Source of the DNA: Alphaproteobacteria bacterium
GTDB taxonomy: Bacteria; Pseudomonadota; Alphaproteobacteria; Micavibrionales; Micavibrionaceae
Length of the DNA: 64,000 bases
Reading direction: 5' to 3'
Assembly: GCA_017999645.1 (NCBI GenBank)
Contig: JAGNLJ010000008.1
Span: forward strand, 61,214-125,213
Shown: positions 45,197-55,080 of the stretch, in pieces
Numbering within the stretch: the first letter of the stretch is position 1
Layout: each line of letters begins with the position of its first letter
Notes under the pieces: generated by a model
Database searches by the model: none
Told to the model about the DNA's origin: nothing
The model's input: only the letters and a program-made list of their open reading frames with translations
Program-made: the position numbers and the translations under genes

Positions 45197-46546
45197 ATGT
45201 TTAAAAAAGTTCTCATAGCGAACCGCGGTGAAATTGCGCTCCGCATCATCCGCGCCTGCCGCGAGATGAATATCCAGAGCGTGGTCGTGCACTCCACCGC
45301 CGATGCCAACGCGATGGCCGTGCGCCTTGCCGATGAAACGGTCTGTATCGGCCCGCCCGCCGCGCGCGACAGTTACCTGAATATCCCGGCCATCCTGAGC
45401 GCCGCTGCGCTGACAGGCGCGGACGCCATTCACCCCGGCTACGGTTTCCTTTCTGAGAACGCGCAGTTCGCGCGCATCGTCGAGGAACACGGCTTCACCT
45501 TTATCGGTCCCGCGCCCGAGCATATCGAAATCATGGGCGACAAGGTGCAGGCCAAGAAAACCGTCAAGGAACTCGGCCTTCCGGTCGTGCCCGGCTCCGA
45601 CGGCGCGGTGAAAAACGCCGATGAAGGCCTTGCCACCGCGAAAAAAATGGGTTTCCCGGTTCTTATTAAAGCTGCAAGCGGCGGCGGCGGCAAAGGCATG
45701 CAGGTCGTGCATGAAGAAAAAGATTTCAAGGAATCGTTAGCGCGTGCCAGTGCGGAAGCGAAAGCGAATTTCGGCGATGACACGGTCTATTTAGAGAAAT
45801 ACCTGACCAACCCGCGCCATATCGAGATCCAGGTTTTCGGCGACACGCACGGTAACGCCATTCATTTAGGGGAGCGCGACTGCTCGATCCAGCGCCGCCA
45901 CCAGAAATTAGTGGAGGAAGGCCCCTCGCCGGTTCTGACCGAAGAACTCCGCACTAAAATCGGCGGCCTGGCGGCGGAAACCATCCGCAAACTCGGTTAC
46001 CGCGGCGCGGGCACGATTGAGTTCCTGTATGAGAACGGCGAATTCTATTTCATGGAAATGAATACAAGAATTCAGGTCGAACATCCGGTCACGGAAATGA
46101 TCACCGGAATCGATCTGATCGCCGAGCAGATCCGCGTCGCGGCAGGCATGCCGCTCAGCATCCAGAGCGACCGCATTCGTTTCCGCGGTCACGCGATTGA
46201 AATCCGCATCAATGCGGAAGACCCCGACACGTTTGTCCCCTCGCCCGGCAAGATCACGCAGTTCCACGCGGCGGGCGGCCTTGGCGTGCGTTTTGATTCC
46301 GCCGTCTATACCGGCTATACGATTCCGCCGCATTACGATTCCATGATCGGCAAATTGATCGTGCATGGACGCGACCGCGAGGAATGCATCCGTCGCCTGC
46401 GCCGCGCCATCCGCGAAACGGTTGTCGAAGGCGTGAAGACGACCCTGCCGCTTCATTACTGGATCACCGAACAGCCCGAGTTTATCTCCGGCAATTACAC
46501 GATCCAGTGGCTTGAGAAAAAGCTCGCGGAAAAGCAGAAATCCTAG
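45197..46546 (+). CDS. accC: Biotin carboxylase
   Basis: ATP-grasp enzyme that carboxylates biotin on AccB. The 449-aa protein has [20 protein letters not shown], the GGGGKGM glycine loop, [16 protein letters not shown] and [14 protein letters not shown] with the metal/bicarbonate residues. Normal length. Confidence 0.98.
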   Translation: MFKKVLIANRGEIALRIIRACREMNIQSVVVHSTADANAMAVRLADETVCIGPPAARDSYLNIPAILSAAALTGADAIHPGYGFLSENAQFARIVEEHGFTFIGPAPEHIEIMGDKVQAKKTVKELGLPVVPGSDGAVKNADEGLATAKKMGFPVLIKAASGGGGKGMQVVHEEKDFKESLARASAEAKANFGDDTVYLEKYLTNPRHIEIQVFGDTHGNAIHLGERDCSIQRRHQKLVEEGPSPVLTEELRTKIGGLAAETIRKLGYRGAGTIEFLYENGEFYFMEMNTRIQVEHPVTEMITGIDLIAEQIRVAAGMPLSIQSDRIRFRGHAIEIRINAEDPDTFVPSPGKITQFHAAGGLGVRFDSAVYTGYTIPPHYDSMIGKLIVHGRDREECIRRLRRAIRETVVEGVKTTLPLHYWITEQPEFISGNYTIQWLEKKLAEKQKS

Positions 46547-46583
46547 TTATTTCGGGACATTTCGCCCGCGCTGCATTTTGCCC

Positions 46584-46589
46584 TATAAT
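46584..46589 (+). promoter_or_regulatory. -10 box before aat
   Basis: A perfect TATAAT ends seven bases before the aat ATG, with no good -35 box. If used, the message would be leaderless. Confidence 0.35.
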
Positions 46590-46595
46590 AAATAT

Positions 46596-47252
46596 ATGCA
46601 GCTTATTTTAACGCCCGAATTGTTGATGGAGGCCTACCGCCAGGGATTATTTCCCATGGCTTACAATTCCGGCAGCCCCTACATCCACTGGATCTGTCCC
46701 GAAATGCGCGGGCAATTATCGATTACAGACATTCACATTCCGCGCCGCCTGCTTGAGACGGTCAAAAAAGCGCCATTTGAAATCCGCATCAATGCTGATT
46801 TCGAGGCCGTGCTGCGCGGCTGCGCGGAGCCGACGCCCAAGCGCCCCGAGACCTGGATCAATGCATCGATATTTAAAGTGTTCTGCGACCTGCATGAACG
46901 CGGGCACGCACACAGCGTTGAATGCTGGGAGGATGATAAACTCGTCGGCGGAATTTACGGCCTCGCCATCGGCGGCGCGTTCTTCGGCGAGAGCATGTTC
47001 TCCCGCATGCGTGACGCCAGCAAGATCGCGCTGCTGCATATGGTGGCGCGGCTTTGGAAGGGCGGATTCACATTACTGGATACGCAGTTCGTCAACGAGC
47101 ATTTGAAACAATTCGGCGCTTATGAACTGCCGCATGACGACTATAAAAAATATCTCGAAGCTGCGGTGAAGGCGGAAGGTGATTTCCTGCTACCCAACCT
47201 TTCGCAGGAAAAAATCATGGAAGATTATCTCGCCATGCGGGAGAGCAATTAA
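46596..47252 (+). CDS. aat: Leucyl/phenylalanyl-tRNA-protein transferase
   Basis: Adds Leu or Phe to proteins with N-terminal Lys/Arg, marking them for ClpS-ClpAP degradation; clpS and clpA are in this same window. The 218-aa protein shows LLMEAYRQGLFPMAYN, WICPEMRGQL, HAHSVECWEDDKLVGGIYG and GGAFFGESMFSR. The ATG at 46596 is chosen because the extended frame overlaps accC. Confidence 0.95.
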   Translation: MQLILTPELLMEAYRQGLFPMAYNSGSPYIHWICPEMRGQLSITDIHIPRRLLETVKKAPFEIRINADFEAVLRGCAEPTPKRPETWINASIFKVFCDLHERGHAHSVECWEDDKLVGGIYGLAIGGAFFGESMFSRMRDASKIALLHMVARLWKGGFTLLDTQFVNEHLKQFGAYELPHDDYKKYLEAAVKAEGDFLLPNLSQEKIMEDYLAMRESN

Positions 47253-47890
47253 TCGCCGAGCGGGCTTAATACTTCGCTTTCAATCGGCGTATCAGGCGCG
47301 GGCGCGGTTTCAGCCGCAGGCACTTCGGAAGCAGGTACGTCGGCGGCAGGCGCTTCAGGCGCAGGCGTGTCCGCAACGGGCGTTTCGCTTTCGGCAACAG
47401 GCGCGGCGGCTTCCTCCCCGGCTTTCGGCTCTTCCTTCTTCTCTTCTTTTTTAGCGCCGGCTTTTTCGCCCTTGGCGGTCAGGCAATCGAGCACCCACAC
47501 GTCGTAAATGGGGTGGTCCATGTGCGACAGCGCAGGAGATGATGCAAACATCCAGCCGCTGAAAATCCACTGCGCCTCTTCTTTGGGCGGCTGTTCCTTG
47601 ACCGAAACGCTGTCACTCTCACTTGTCGCTTTCGTTTCCCAGATCTGCAGGAACGCCGCAGATTCCGGCTGTTCTACCGGGGGTGCCTTGGCGCAGGCCT
47701 GGATCTTGATGAAGAGCGAGCCGAATTTCACCGTGTTACCCACATTGGCCTCAAACGTCATCGTGCGCGCTGTAACCTTATCGAGCGATTGCAGTTTGAC
47801 GACCGGGTAATTTTCCATCTCGCGCGCGGAAACACTGCCCGGCACGAGCATCAATAGAGAAACAGCGAAGACAAATTTCGCGAAACGCAT
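47249..47890 (-). CDS. DUF2155 family periplasmic protein
   Basis: 213 aa with a signal peptide (1-22) and the DUF2155 core: VVKLQSLDKVTARTMTFEA, IQACAKAPP and EAQWIFSGWMFASSPALSHMDHPIYDVWVLDC, with two cysteines that could pair. The C-terminal ~70 residues are Ala/Pro/Glu low complexity. It sits in the usual alphaproteobacterial position between aat and the MlaD-like gene. The role is unknown; family context suggests the envelope. Confidence 0.9.
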   Translation of the reverse strand: MRFAKFVFAVSLLMLVPGSVSAREMENYPVVKLQSLDKVTARTMTFEANVGNTVKFGSLFIKIQACAKAPPVEQPESAAFLQIWETKATSESDSVSVKEQPPKEEAQWIFSGWMFASSPALSHMDHPIYDVWVLDCLTAKGEKAGAKKEEKKEEPKAGEEAAAPVAESETPVADTPAPEAPAADVPASEVPAAETAPAPDTPIESEVLSPLGD

Positions 47891-47896
47891 TTCGCC

Positions 47897-48568
47897 TTAC
47901 GGGTGAGCCGGTTCGGATTCCGGTGCTGGCTCTGCTGCAGGTTCAGGTTGAGATTCTTGCGGTGCGGCTGCTGCCGGTGCTTCGGCAGGATACTCTTCCA
48001 TCACTTCGGGAACCGTGGTGTGCGGAATTTTCACTTCCTCTTCCTTTTCCGGGCGTCCCGGTGCATCTTCCGGACGCGGCGAAATCGGCGCAGGAACTTC
48101 CTCGGCTGCCGCGCCGTCTTTGTTCTTATCGCTCGCGCTGAAAATAAACTGGCCGAGAAGCTGCTCGAGGTTCTGCGGCGCCTGCGTGAACTGGATGTGG
48201 CCGCCGTCGGCCAGCATTTGTTCGTCTGCGCCGGGCTCGAGCGCAAGATAGCGTCCGCCGAGCAGGCTTTCGCTGCTGATCAACGCTACCGTGTCGGTTG
48301 GTAACTGAACGCCTGAATCGACATCCATATAAACGCGGGCGAGGAAATTTTCTTTCATGAGTTCGACGGATGTCACCGCGCCGACTTTTACGCCGCTGAT
48401 GAGAACGTCATCGCCCGCCTTGAGGCCGCCGATGCCGGAGAAATCCGCCGTCACCGTGTAGCCGTTCATGCTGCCGACATTCGCGGTCTGATAGCTGAAC
48501 ACGAGGAAGAATCCCGCTACGGCGAGAACAAATGCCCCGAGAAGTGTTTCGATCGCGCTGCGCTTCAT
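47897..48568 (-). CDS. MlaD-family lipid-transport substrate-binding protein
   Basis: 223 aa: one N-terminal membrane helix (about 8-28), the MCE/MlaD domain (about 38-115, GIGGLKAGDDVLISGVKVG), and a disordered Pro/Glu/Ala-rich tail of ~80 residues. MlaD forms the hexameric periplasmic ring of the phospholipid transporter MlaFEDB. No other mla genes are adjacent here. The overlap-like spacing (six bases) to DUF2155 suggests one transcript. Confidence 0.9.
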   Translation of the reverse strand: MKRSAIETLLGAFVLAVAGFFLVFSYQTANVGSMNGYTVTADFSGIGGLKAGDDVLISGVKVGAVTSVELMKENFLARVYMDVDSGVQLPTDTVALISSESLLGGRYLALEPGADEQMLADGGHIQFTQAPQNLEQLLGQFIFSASDKNKDGAAAEEVPAPISPRPEDAPGRPEKEEEVKIPHTTVPEVMEEYPAEAPAAAAPQESQPEPAAEPAPESEPAHP

Positions 48569-48635
48569 CGTTTATCCTTTGCCCTGAGGGACTTAACTGT
48601 GGGATTTAGCCTGAAACAGGCCGTCCTGTAAATGG

Positions 48636-49025
48636 CTATTCCGGCTTCCAGGGCTCGTAATCGCCGGTGGCCTTGTCCCGCTGGCCGCCTTCGAGCACGT
48701 GGCCGGGGGGGCGGTAGGCGCCGGTGGTGCCGGTCATATTGGGCTGGTGAGGCTTTTGCCATTCGCGGCGGAAGCCTGTGTCGTTGGCGGGCACGGCGTC
48801 GGTCTGGTGGTGCATCCAGCCATGCCATTCCGGGGGTATGTTGCTGGCCTCGGGCGCGCCCTTGTAGATCACCCAGCGGCGCTCGCGCTTTTCACCACGG
48901 CGGGCGGCGGAGCGGAAATATGTATTCCCGAGGGCGTCCTGGCCGACCTTCTGGCCCCTTGCCGTCAGTTTGAAAAAACTCATGTAAGTCGGGGAGAGCA
49001 CCCCCAGCATTTTGAAAAGTCCCAT
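48636..49025 (-). CDS. NADH:ubiquinone oxidoreductase subunit NDUFA12-like
   Basis: 129 aa, homologous to the 17.2-kDa accessory subunit of complex I found in alphaproteobacteria and mitochondria. Signature parts: VGQDALGNTYFR, RRWVIYKG, VPPEWHGWMHHQ-like IPPEWHGWMHHQTD and the C-terminal WQKPHQPNMTGT...YRPPG segment. It binds the peripheral arm of complex I. A strong taxonomic marker. Confidence 0.93.
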   Translation of the reverse strand: MGLFKMLGVLSPTYMSFFKLTARGQKVGQDALGNTYFRSAARRGEKRERRWVIYKGAPEASNIPPEWHGWMHHQTDAVPANDTGFRREWQKPHQPNMTGTTGAYRPPGHVLEGGQRDKATGDYEPWKPE

Positions 49026-49128
49026 GCCCTAGTCCTTTGGCTTGTCCGGTGCGGCATTATGGCAGAGGGTCAGGCCTTTACAAAGGGCTTTCACGCCCTT
49101 TTAATGGCCCGCACAAAAGGAGAATTCC

Positions 49129-49593
49129 ATGGATATAAGCGCAAAACTGAAAGAACTGGGTCATGAGCTGCCGAAGGTCGCGCCGCCTGCTGCCAATTAT
49201 GTCCCCTACCTGATCGCCGACGACGATTTTCTCTATATCGCCGGGCAAATTCCTTTCCTGAACGGCCAGAAAATGCATATCGGGCGCGTGGGCGACACCC
49301 TGACGACTGAACAGGGCGTCGAAGCCGCAAAAGCCTGCGCGCTCAACATCCTCGCCTGGGCCGATGAGGCCGTTAAAGGCGACTGGAAGAAAATCAAGCG
49401 CTGCGTCAAACTCGGCGGCTTCGTGAACTGCACGCCGGAATTCACCGATCACCCCGCTGTCATCAACGGCGCGTCCAATCTCATCGGCGAAGTGATGGGC
49501 GAAAGCGGCAAGCATGTGCGTTTCGCTGTCGGGGCGAATTCCCTGCCCTTCGGCGTCGCCGTCGAGATCGAAGCGTTGTTCGAGCTGAAATAA
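49129..49593 (+). CDS. RidA-family protein
   Basis: 154 aa of the RidA/YjgF/YER057c family, which hydrolyses reactive enamine/imine intermediates from PLP enzymes. It shows LYIAGQIPFLNGQKMHIGRVG, an alpha helix ACALNILAWADEAVKGDWKKI and VGANSLPFGVAVEIEALFEL with the Glu near the C-terminus. The length and extra N-terminal helix fit the longer RidA subgroups, whose substrates are unclear. Confidence 0.9.
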   Translation: MDISAKLKELGHELPKVAPPAANYVPYLIADDDFLYIAGQIPFLNGQKMHIGRVGDTLTTEQGVEAAKACALNILAWADEAVKGDWKKIKRCVKLGGFVNCTPEFTDHPAVINGASNLIGEVMGESGKHVRFAVGANSLPFGVAVEIEALFELK

Positions 49594-49596
49594 CGC

Positions 49597-50322
49597 CTAA
49601 CGCGGAATCAAAATCTTGAAGAAGTGATACGTGCCGGGACCCGGATTGCTGGCTGCGGCACCTTCAAAGCAACCCGCCATTTTGCCTGTCTGGTCGAGTG
49701 TTTCCGCATCGGCCTGCGCGCCCGTATATTTTGCATTTCCTGCCGTCCATGCATCCGAGGTTTCAACCGGCGGATTGCCGCCGGGATTGGTAACGCCCAG
49801 CAGATTGTTGACCTGAATGCAGAGCTGTTTCTTGAGGTAAGGCAGAACCGCGATGATTGCCTCGTTATCAGCACTGTCGCTGTCGCACCCCGCTTCCGCC
49901 GATCCTGTATTGGGCACGCAGGTATTCGCGGGGAAGTACCACTGGCCGCGCAGCGCAGGTGCCGGAGAAATAGAATCATCCAGCCAGTCCGCGACGGGCG
50001 GCTGATAGACAAGCCCGCCGCCTTCATTGTGGAATAGTTTGCAGTTATCGGCTGCCACAGGCGTATGCGTATAGCCCGCAACCGCGCTGTTCTCGACGCT
50101 GATATCCATGTCGCTGCAGCCATTCGAGATTTTTATATTCTGCGCGCCCTGGCGCATCGATTGCGCATAGGCGAGAATTTCATTCCCTGCCAGGCGCGAT
50201 TGCTCGATATTGATCGTATTAGGGTTGCCGCCGCGCATCATCTGCGACACCGCATAGGCCAGCGCCGCGAACAGCACCACGGCAATCAGAATAATGAAGA
50301 GGGCGCTGCCTTTTTCTTTCAT
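49597..50322 (-). CDS. Pilin-like single-helix exported protein (paralogue 1)
   Basis: 241 aa. A short charged head MKEKG followed by a hydrophobic helix ALFIILIAVVLFAALAYAVS is a type IV pilin-like N-terminus, though the usual Glu at +5 is missing. The remainder is a Cys-containing extracytoplasmic domain with Asn/Gly-rich loops. It resembles the protein at 56457-57239 in the N-terminal helix, the central W-x-F/Y...-PN/P-L motif and the AVLP...CxxxN segment. Function unknown. Confidence 0.7.
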   Translation of the reverse strand: MKEKGSALFIILIAVVLFAALAYAVSQMMRGGNPNTINIEQSRLAGNEILAYAQSMRQGAQNIKISNGCSDMDISVENSAVAGYTHTPVAADNCKLFHNEGGGLVYQPPVADWLDDSISPAPALRGQWYFPANTCVPNTGSAEAGCDSDSADNEAIIAVLPYLKKQLCIQVNNLLGVTNPGGNPPVETSDAWTAGNAKYTGAQADAETLDQTGKMAGCFEGAAASNPGPGTYHFFKILIPR

Positions 50323-50415
50323 TCCTTCAGTATACTGACAAGTGCGCCCTTGCGAAAGGCGGCTGAGTATAAATTCCGGCTTTCACCGGAGGGGCGGGTG
50401 TGGTGTAATAAGCGC

Positions 50416-51279
50416 ATGAGTGACGAGCGCTTCATCAATATCCTGATTGCCGAAGACAACGATGTCAGCCGGGAAATGATGGCGGGCGCCCTGCGTACGC
50501 AGGGCTACCGGATTTACGGCGCAATCGACGGCGAATCCGCGATCAAGGTGGTGGAAGACCGTCAGATTGACCTCGCTTTTGTCGATGTCAGCATGAGCCC
50601 GCGCGGCGGCTTTGAATTCATAAAATATCTCATCGTCAAAAGCATCGACATCCCGGTTGTTCTGGTCACCGCCAATGATTCCAGCGACACGCTGATGGAA
50701 GCCACCGCGCTCGGCGTCAAGCGCGTGATCCAGAAACCGGTCGCACCCGAACTTCTCATCCAGATTGCGCTGCGCCTTTTGAAAAAGCGCGGGCTCAATC
50801 CCCGGCCTCTCGCGGTCAGCGGTTCGGATACCACTCACACGCCGGAAAATTTAATGAAAAAAGCCATCGATCTCGCGGATAAAAACGCGAAATCAAAACG
50901 CGGCGGGCCGTTCGGCGCCATCGTCGCCGATCAGAACGGAAAAATTCTCGGCGAAGGCATGAACGGCATTACATCCCGCGTCGACCCGACCGCGCACGCG
51001 GAGGTCATGGCGATCCGCAATGCCGCCGACAAGCTGGGCAAGGCGGATTTATCCGATTGCACGCTTTACTGCTCGAGCCAGCCGACCATGATGGGACAGG
51101 CGCTTATTGCCAGCGTCGGCATCAAGAAAGTCTATTACGGGTTGAGCCACCAGGAGATTTCATCTGTGCGCGACGCGAAAGCCGCACCGCCGAAAGCTGA
51201 ATATATCCAGATCGGCCACGATGAAGCGATGACCATGTTTAAAAACTGGGAAAGCCTGAAAGACCGCGTTGCGGATTAA
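50416..51279 (+). CDS. Response-regulator receiver fused to a degenerate nucleoside deaminase domain
   Basis: 287 aa. The N-terminal CheY-like domain has Glu13/Asp14, phosphoacceptor Asp57, Thr85 and Lys107, so it should be phosphorylatable. Residues ~145-285 match the cytidine/guanine deaminase fold with His194 and Glu196 (HAEVMAI), but the second zinc motif, normally P-C-x-x-C, reads P-Thr224-M-M-Gly227, so both zinc cysteines are lost. The domain is therefore probably a non-catalytic ligand or partner binder. The ATG at 50416 is the first start after the hypothetical antisense region. It overlaps the convergent clpA by 4 bases. Confidence 0.85.
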   Translation: MSDERFINILIAEDNDVSREMMAGALRTQGYRIYGAIDGESAIKVVEDRQIDLAFVDVSMSPRGGFEFIKYLIVKSIDIPVVLVTANDSSDTLMEATALGVKRVIQKPVAPELLIQIALRLLKKRGLNPRPLAVSGSDTTHTPENLMKKAIDLADKNAKSKRGGPFGAIVADQNGKILGEGMNGITSRVDPTAHAEVMAIRNAADKLGKADLSDCTLYCSSQPTMMGQALIASVGIKKVYYGLSHQEISSVRDAKAAPPKAEYIQIGHDEAMTMFKNWESLKDRVAD

Positions 51280-53591
51280 TCTTCCGCGATTTCTTCTTCG
51301 AAATCTTCTTCGTCTTTTTCACGCGCCTTGCTGCCCTCTTCCTCTTCGAATTCGAAAGTGAGCTTGCCGTCTTTGACATCGACGGTGACGAGGCCGCCCT
51401 TGGTGAGCTTGCCGAACAGGATTTCCTCGGCCAGCGGGCGTTTGACTTTTTCCTGAATGACGCGGGCGAGCGGCCTTGCGCCCATTGCCGGATCGTAACC
51501 GGCTTTCGCAAGATAGGCGCGGGCTTCACTTGAGAGTTCAATCGTAACGTTTTTGTCGGCGAGCTGGCCTTCAAGCTGCGTGACGAATTTGTCGACGACC
51601 TTTTCAACCGTTTCGGGTTTGAGATTCTGGAACGGCACGATGGCATCCAGGCGGTTCCTGAATTCCGGTGTAAACATTTTCGTGATCGCTTCCATGTCTT
51701 CCTCGACGCGCATTTCGCGCTCGAAGCCGACGGGCGATTTCGCCATTTCAGCGGCGCCGGCATTCGTGGTCATAATCAAAATCACGTTCCTGAAATCGAC
51801 AGACTTGCCGTTATTGTCGGTCAGTTTGCCGTAGTCCATGACCTGCAGCAGGATATTAAATAAATCCGGGTGCGCTTTTTCGATTTCATCTAGCAACAGC
51901 ACGCAGTGCGGATGCTGGTCGATCTTGTCGGTCATCAGGCCGCCCTGCTCGAAGCCAACATAGCCCGGCGGCGCGCCGATCAGACGTGAAACCGTGTGGC
52001 GCTCCATATATTCCGACATGTCGAAGCGGACCAACTCAATGCCCATGGTTTTAGCAAGCTGCCGTGCGACTTCGGTTTTACCGACGCCGGTCGGGCCCGA
52101 GAATAAATACGAGCCAATCGGCTTTTCTGAATCACGGAGGCCCGCACGCGCCATCTTGATGGAGTCCGTCAGAACCGAAATCGCCTTGTCCTGGTCGTAG
52201 ACCATGGTTTTCAGGTCGCGATCGAGAGTCTGCAGCGCTTCCTTGTCGTCTTTGGTCATGGATGCAGCAGGAATGCGCGCGATGATCGCGACGACGGCCT
52301 CGATATCCTTGTCGGTGATTGTTTTCTTACGTTTGTTGGCGGGCACCAGCATCTGCGCGGCGCCGACCTCGTCGATCAGATCAATCGCCTTGTCCGGCAA
52401 TTTGCGGTCGCCGATATATTTCGCCGACAATTCCACGGCGGCCTTGATCGCGGCGGCGGTGTATTTCACCTTGTGGTGCTCTTCGTAATACGGCTTGAGC
52501 CCTGTCAGAATCGCGATGGAATCTTCCACGCTCGGCTCATAGACATCGATCTTCTGGAAGCGGCGCACCAGCGCGCGGTCTTTCTCGAAATAATTCCGGT
52601 ATTCCTTGTAGGTTGTCGAACCGATGCAGCGGAGCGAGCCATTCGAGAGCGCAGGCTTCAGCAGGTTCGACGCATCCATCGCGCCGCCGCTCGTCGCGCC
52701 CGCGCCGATGACAGTATGAATTTCGTCGATAAACAAAATCGAATCTTCAATGTTCTGCAATTCGCTGAGCACCGCCTTGATGCGCTCTTCGAAATCGCCG
52801 CGGTAACGTGTGCCGGCGAGCAAACTGCCCATATCGAGCGAGAAGATCACCGCACCCTTGAGAACATCCGGCACTTCGCCGTCGATGATTTTTTTGGCGA
52901 GGCCCTCCGCAATCGCGGTTTTACCAACGCCGGGATCGCCGACATAAAGCGGGTTGTTCTTGCTGCGGCGGCAGAGAATTTGAATCGTTCGGTCGACCTC
53001 CTTGTGGCGGCCGATCAGGACATCGATCTTGCCCTTCTTCGCCTTCTCATTGAGATTGACGCAATAAGCATCGAGCGCTTCCGCGCCGGATTTGGTCTGC
53101 GAAGATGAAGATTCTTCCGTGCCGCGCGGAGTTTTCGCGGCGGGCGTGCCTTGCGTCGGAATTTTCGCAATACCGTGCGAAATGTAATTCACCGCGTCGA
53201 AGCGCGTCATGTCCTGTTCCTGCAGGAAGAATACAGCGTGGCTTTCGCGCTCGGAGAACAACGCCACCAGAACGTTCGCACCGGTGACTTCTTCGCGGCC
53301 TGACGATTGCACGTGAATCGCCGCGCGCTGCAGAACGCGCTGGAACGCCGTCGTCGGCTTGGCTTCTTCCGCGTCCTTGTTCACGAGATAGGCCAGTTCA
53401 TTCTCGATATAGGTGCCGAGCTGGTCTTTCAGATCCGGCAGCGAAATGCCGCATGAACGCAGCACCGCCATCGCGTCCTGATCTTCGGTCAGCGCGTAGA
53501 GGAGATGCTCGAGCGTCGCGTATTCATGGCTGCGTTCATTCGCGACAGCCAGGGCACGGTGCAGAGTTTGTTCAAGATTGCGTGAGAGCAT
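51276..53591 (-). CDS. clpA: ATP-dependent Clp protease ATPase subunit ClpA
   Basis: AAA+ unfoldase feeding ClpP. The 771-aa protein has the Clp N domain (1-140), AAA1 with [13 protein letters not shown] and AAA2 with [13 protein letters not shown], and lacks the ClpB middle coiled coil. An acidic C-terminal tail ([23 protein letters not shown]) replaces the usual end; the IGL-type ClpP loop should lie in AAA2. clpS is just upstream, with a 64-base gap. Confidence 0.96.
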   Translation of the reverse strand: MLSRNLEQTLHRALAVANERSHEYATLEHLLYALTEDQDAMAVLRSCGISLPDLKDQLGTYIENELAYLVNKDAEEAKPTTAFQRVLQRAAIHVQSSGREEVTGANVLVALFSERESHAVFFLQEQDMTRFDAVNYISHGIAKIPTQGTPAAKTPRGTEESSSSQTKSGAEALDAYCVNLNEKAKKGKIDVLIGRHKEVDRTIQILCRRSKNNPLYVGDPGVGKTAIAEGLAKKIIDGEVPDVLKGAVIFSLDMGSLLAGTRYRGDFEERIKAVLSELQNIEDSILFIDEIHTVIGAGATSGGAMDASNLLKPALSNGSLRCIGSTTYKEYRNYFEKDRALVRRFQKIDVYEPSVEDSIAILTGLKPYYEEHHKVKYTAAAIKAAVELSAKYIGDRKLPDKAIDLIDEVGAAQMLVPANKRKKTITDKDIEAVVAIIARIPAASMTKDDKEALQTLDRDLKTMVYDQDKAISVLTDSIKMARAGLRDSEKPIGSYLFSGPTGVGKTEVARQLAKTMGIELVRFDMSEYMERHTVSRLIGAPPGYVGFEQGGLMTDKIDQHPHCVLLLDEIEKAHPDLFNILLQVMDYGKLTDNNGKSVDFRNVILIMTTNAGAAEMAKSPVGFEREMRVEEDMEAITKMFTPEFRNRLDAIVPFQNLKPETVEKVVDKFVTQLEGQLADKNVTIELSSEARAYLAKAGYDPAMGARPLARVIQEKVKRPLAEEILFGKLTKGGLVTVDVKDGKLTFEFEEEEGSKAREKDEEDFEEEIAED

Positions 53592-53655
53592 GATTAAAAA
53601 CTAGGTTGCCTTAATACGGGTTTCAAGATTAGAAGAGAATGCAGACAGATAAGGA

Positions 53656-54024
53656 TTACTCCTTCTCCATCGTGCACTGAAGAGGTTGTTCGTTGGCGCG
53701 GGCGAAGTCCATGACCTGCGCGACTTTCGTCTCGGCGACTTCGAAGGTGAACACGCCACAGACGCCGACGCCGCGGCGGTGAACATGCAGCATGACATCG
53801 GTCGCTTCCTGGCGGTTCTTGTTGAAGAAACGCTCGACCACGTGAACGACGAATTCCATCGGCGTGTAATCGTCATTCAGCAGAAGAACTTTATAAAGGG
53901 AAGGCTTCTTGGTTTTCGGGCGTGTCTTGAGAAGGATGCCGGTATCGGGGCGCTCCTCCTGGCCGGGATTATCGGCATGATCGGGACCGTGGCCGGGCTC
54001 GTCACCCTCCATGTCCTCATTCAT
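53656..54024 (-). CDS. clpS: ClpS adaptor of the N-end rule pathway
   Basis: Delivers N-degron substrates to ClpAP. The 122-aa protein has an acidic disordered N-terminus, then [25 protein letters not shown] and [23 protein letters not shown], with the Asn-Asp-Asp and His residues that form the N-degron pocket. The ATG at 54022-54024 follows GGAAGAGA; the frame reaches further to 54156. The aat product makes ClpS substrates. Confidence 0.96.
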   Translation of the reverse strand: MNEDMEGDEPGHGPDHADNPGQEERPDTGILLKTRPKTKKPSLYKVLLLNDDYTPMEFVVHVVERFFNKNRQEATDVMLHVHRRGVGVCGVFTFEVAETKVAQVMDFARANEQPLQCTMEKE

Positions 54025-54170
54025 TACGATCTCTTCCAAAACGAACACTCGCGTGCTCCCTTCCACCAATTCAACCTGCTTAAAAAGCCAATACAGGGTA
54101 ATATAACGATTATAACAGAAATCTCCACTGTCCCGTGAAGAAACCCGAAAAATCATATCAAAAAGCCAAT

Positions 54171-54209
54171 AAAAAGGCCCTTAAACCGCATCGGTTCAAG
54201 GGCCTTTTT
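54171..54209. terminator. Bidirectional terminator between clpS upstream region and phasin
   Basis: AAAAAGGCCCTTgaACC-type arms form a long stem around GCAT (AAGGGCCTTTTT at its right end, AAAAAGGCCCTT at its left). A run of T or A lies on each side. It ends the leftward phasin transcript. Confidence 0.8.
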
Positions 54210-54224
54210 AATTATGGCAATAAA

Positions 54225-54737
54225 TTAGGCGGCCATGGACTCGCTGGCTTTGCGGATGGATTTACCCATCTGCTCGCTGATTGGCTCGGCGCTCTCGGTC
54301 AGGAGCTTCACGCTCATTTCCGACAGCTTCGTAGCGGCGCTCATGATGTCGTCCAGGCTGGCCTGGGCGATTTTGTTCTGGGTTTCGGCCCATTCATTGA
54401 GCGTCTTGCTGCTCATGGCCTTGTTCAGGAACTGGGCCTGCTTCTCGGCAGAGCTCTGGCCGAGGGCGATTGCCGTGCGAGCGAGTTCCTCGAAACCTTT
54501 CGCGAAAATCGAGCTCGACTGCATGAAGGCTTCGAAGCCTTCGCGGCCGAAATTCGACGCGTCCTGCGCGATTTTATCCATCTGTGATTTGCTTTGTGAC
54601 ATTATTTTCTCCATTGCTTCGTTGTTTTGCTGAGGGAAAAAGCCCTCGAGAATATTGCTCGCAGACCCGGCCGGTTTGCTGGATTTACTGGAACGGCGGC
54701 TCGATGATTTGCCGGAGCGTTTCTTTGATTCAGCCAT
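54225..54737 (-). CDS. Phasin family protein
   Basis: A 170-aa amphipathic helical protein of the PHA-granule-associated phasin family, with SKSQMDKIAQDASNFGREGFEA and a Lys/Ser-rich N-terminus (SKKRSGKSSSRRSSKSSKPAG) that may bind DNA or acidic partners. It implies storage of polyhydroxyalkanoate, although no pha synthesis genes are in this window. Confidence 0.85.
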   Translation of the reverse strand: MAESKKRSGKSSSRRSSKSSKPAGSASNILEGFFPQQNNEAMEKIMSQSKSQMDKIAQDASNFGREGFEAFMQSSSIFAKGFEELARTAIALGQSSAEKQAQFLNKAMSSKTLNEWAETQNKIAQASLDDIMSAATKLSEMSVKLLTESAEPISEQMGKSIRKASESMAA

Positions 54738-54868
54738 GTGCCATCCTTTTCTGGTTAAAATTAACGGTACGCAGGCCGGGCTTAATGCCAGATTTTCTGG
54801 CTTTTGCGGGTCTTTTCCGTCGTCCCGGCCCGGTCTTAAATACCGCCGGAAACCACGGAATAGCTATA

Positions 54869-54915
54869 TTTTTACCATTTTACCCCCACCCCGTCAACGG
54901 TTTTTTTGCACTGCA
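54869..54915 (-). promoter_or_regulatory. Phasin promoter with a PhaR-like site
   Basis: Read leftward, TTGACG (54892-54897), a 17-base spacer and TAAAAA (54869-54874) form a sigma70-type promoter. A TGC-N3-GCA palindrome (54907-54915, TGCACTGCA) lies just upstream of the -35 box, like PhaR operators in PHA genes of alphaproteobacteria. The 343-base gap (54738-55080) otherwise shows no gene; it also carries the start region of the D,D-carboxypeptidase on the plus strand. Confidence 0.5.
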
Positions 54916-55080
54916 CAAAAGTGGGTTAAATGCCCGTAAAGGTGGACAAACTTTGTTAATATATTTATGCTATCTTGAACTGAAGCGCCGTAAGAATGAT
55001 AACACTCAGGCCTTCGCGGAAGTTCCGGTTCTACGCGGTTTTATAAATAAAAAGTTCGGTCCAGCTATCGGGAGTAACCT

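Noticed and set aside
50065..50415. N-terminal extension of the receiver-deaminase gene
   Set aside because: It runs antisense through the pilin-like gene; the ATG at 50416 gives a normal receiver N-terminus.
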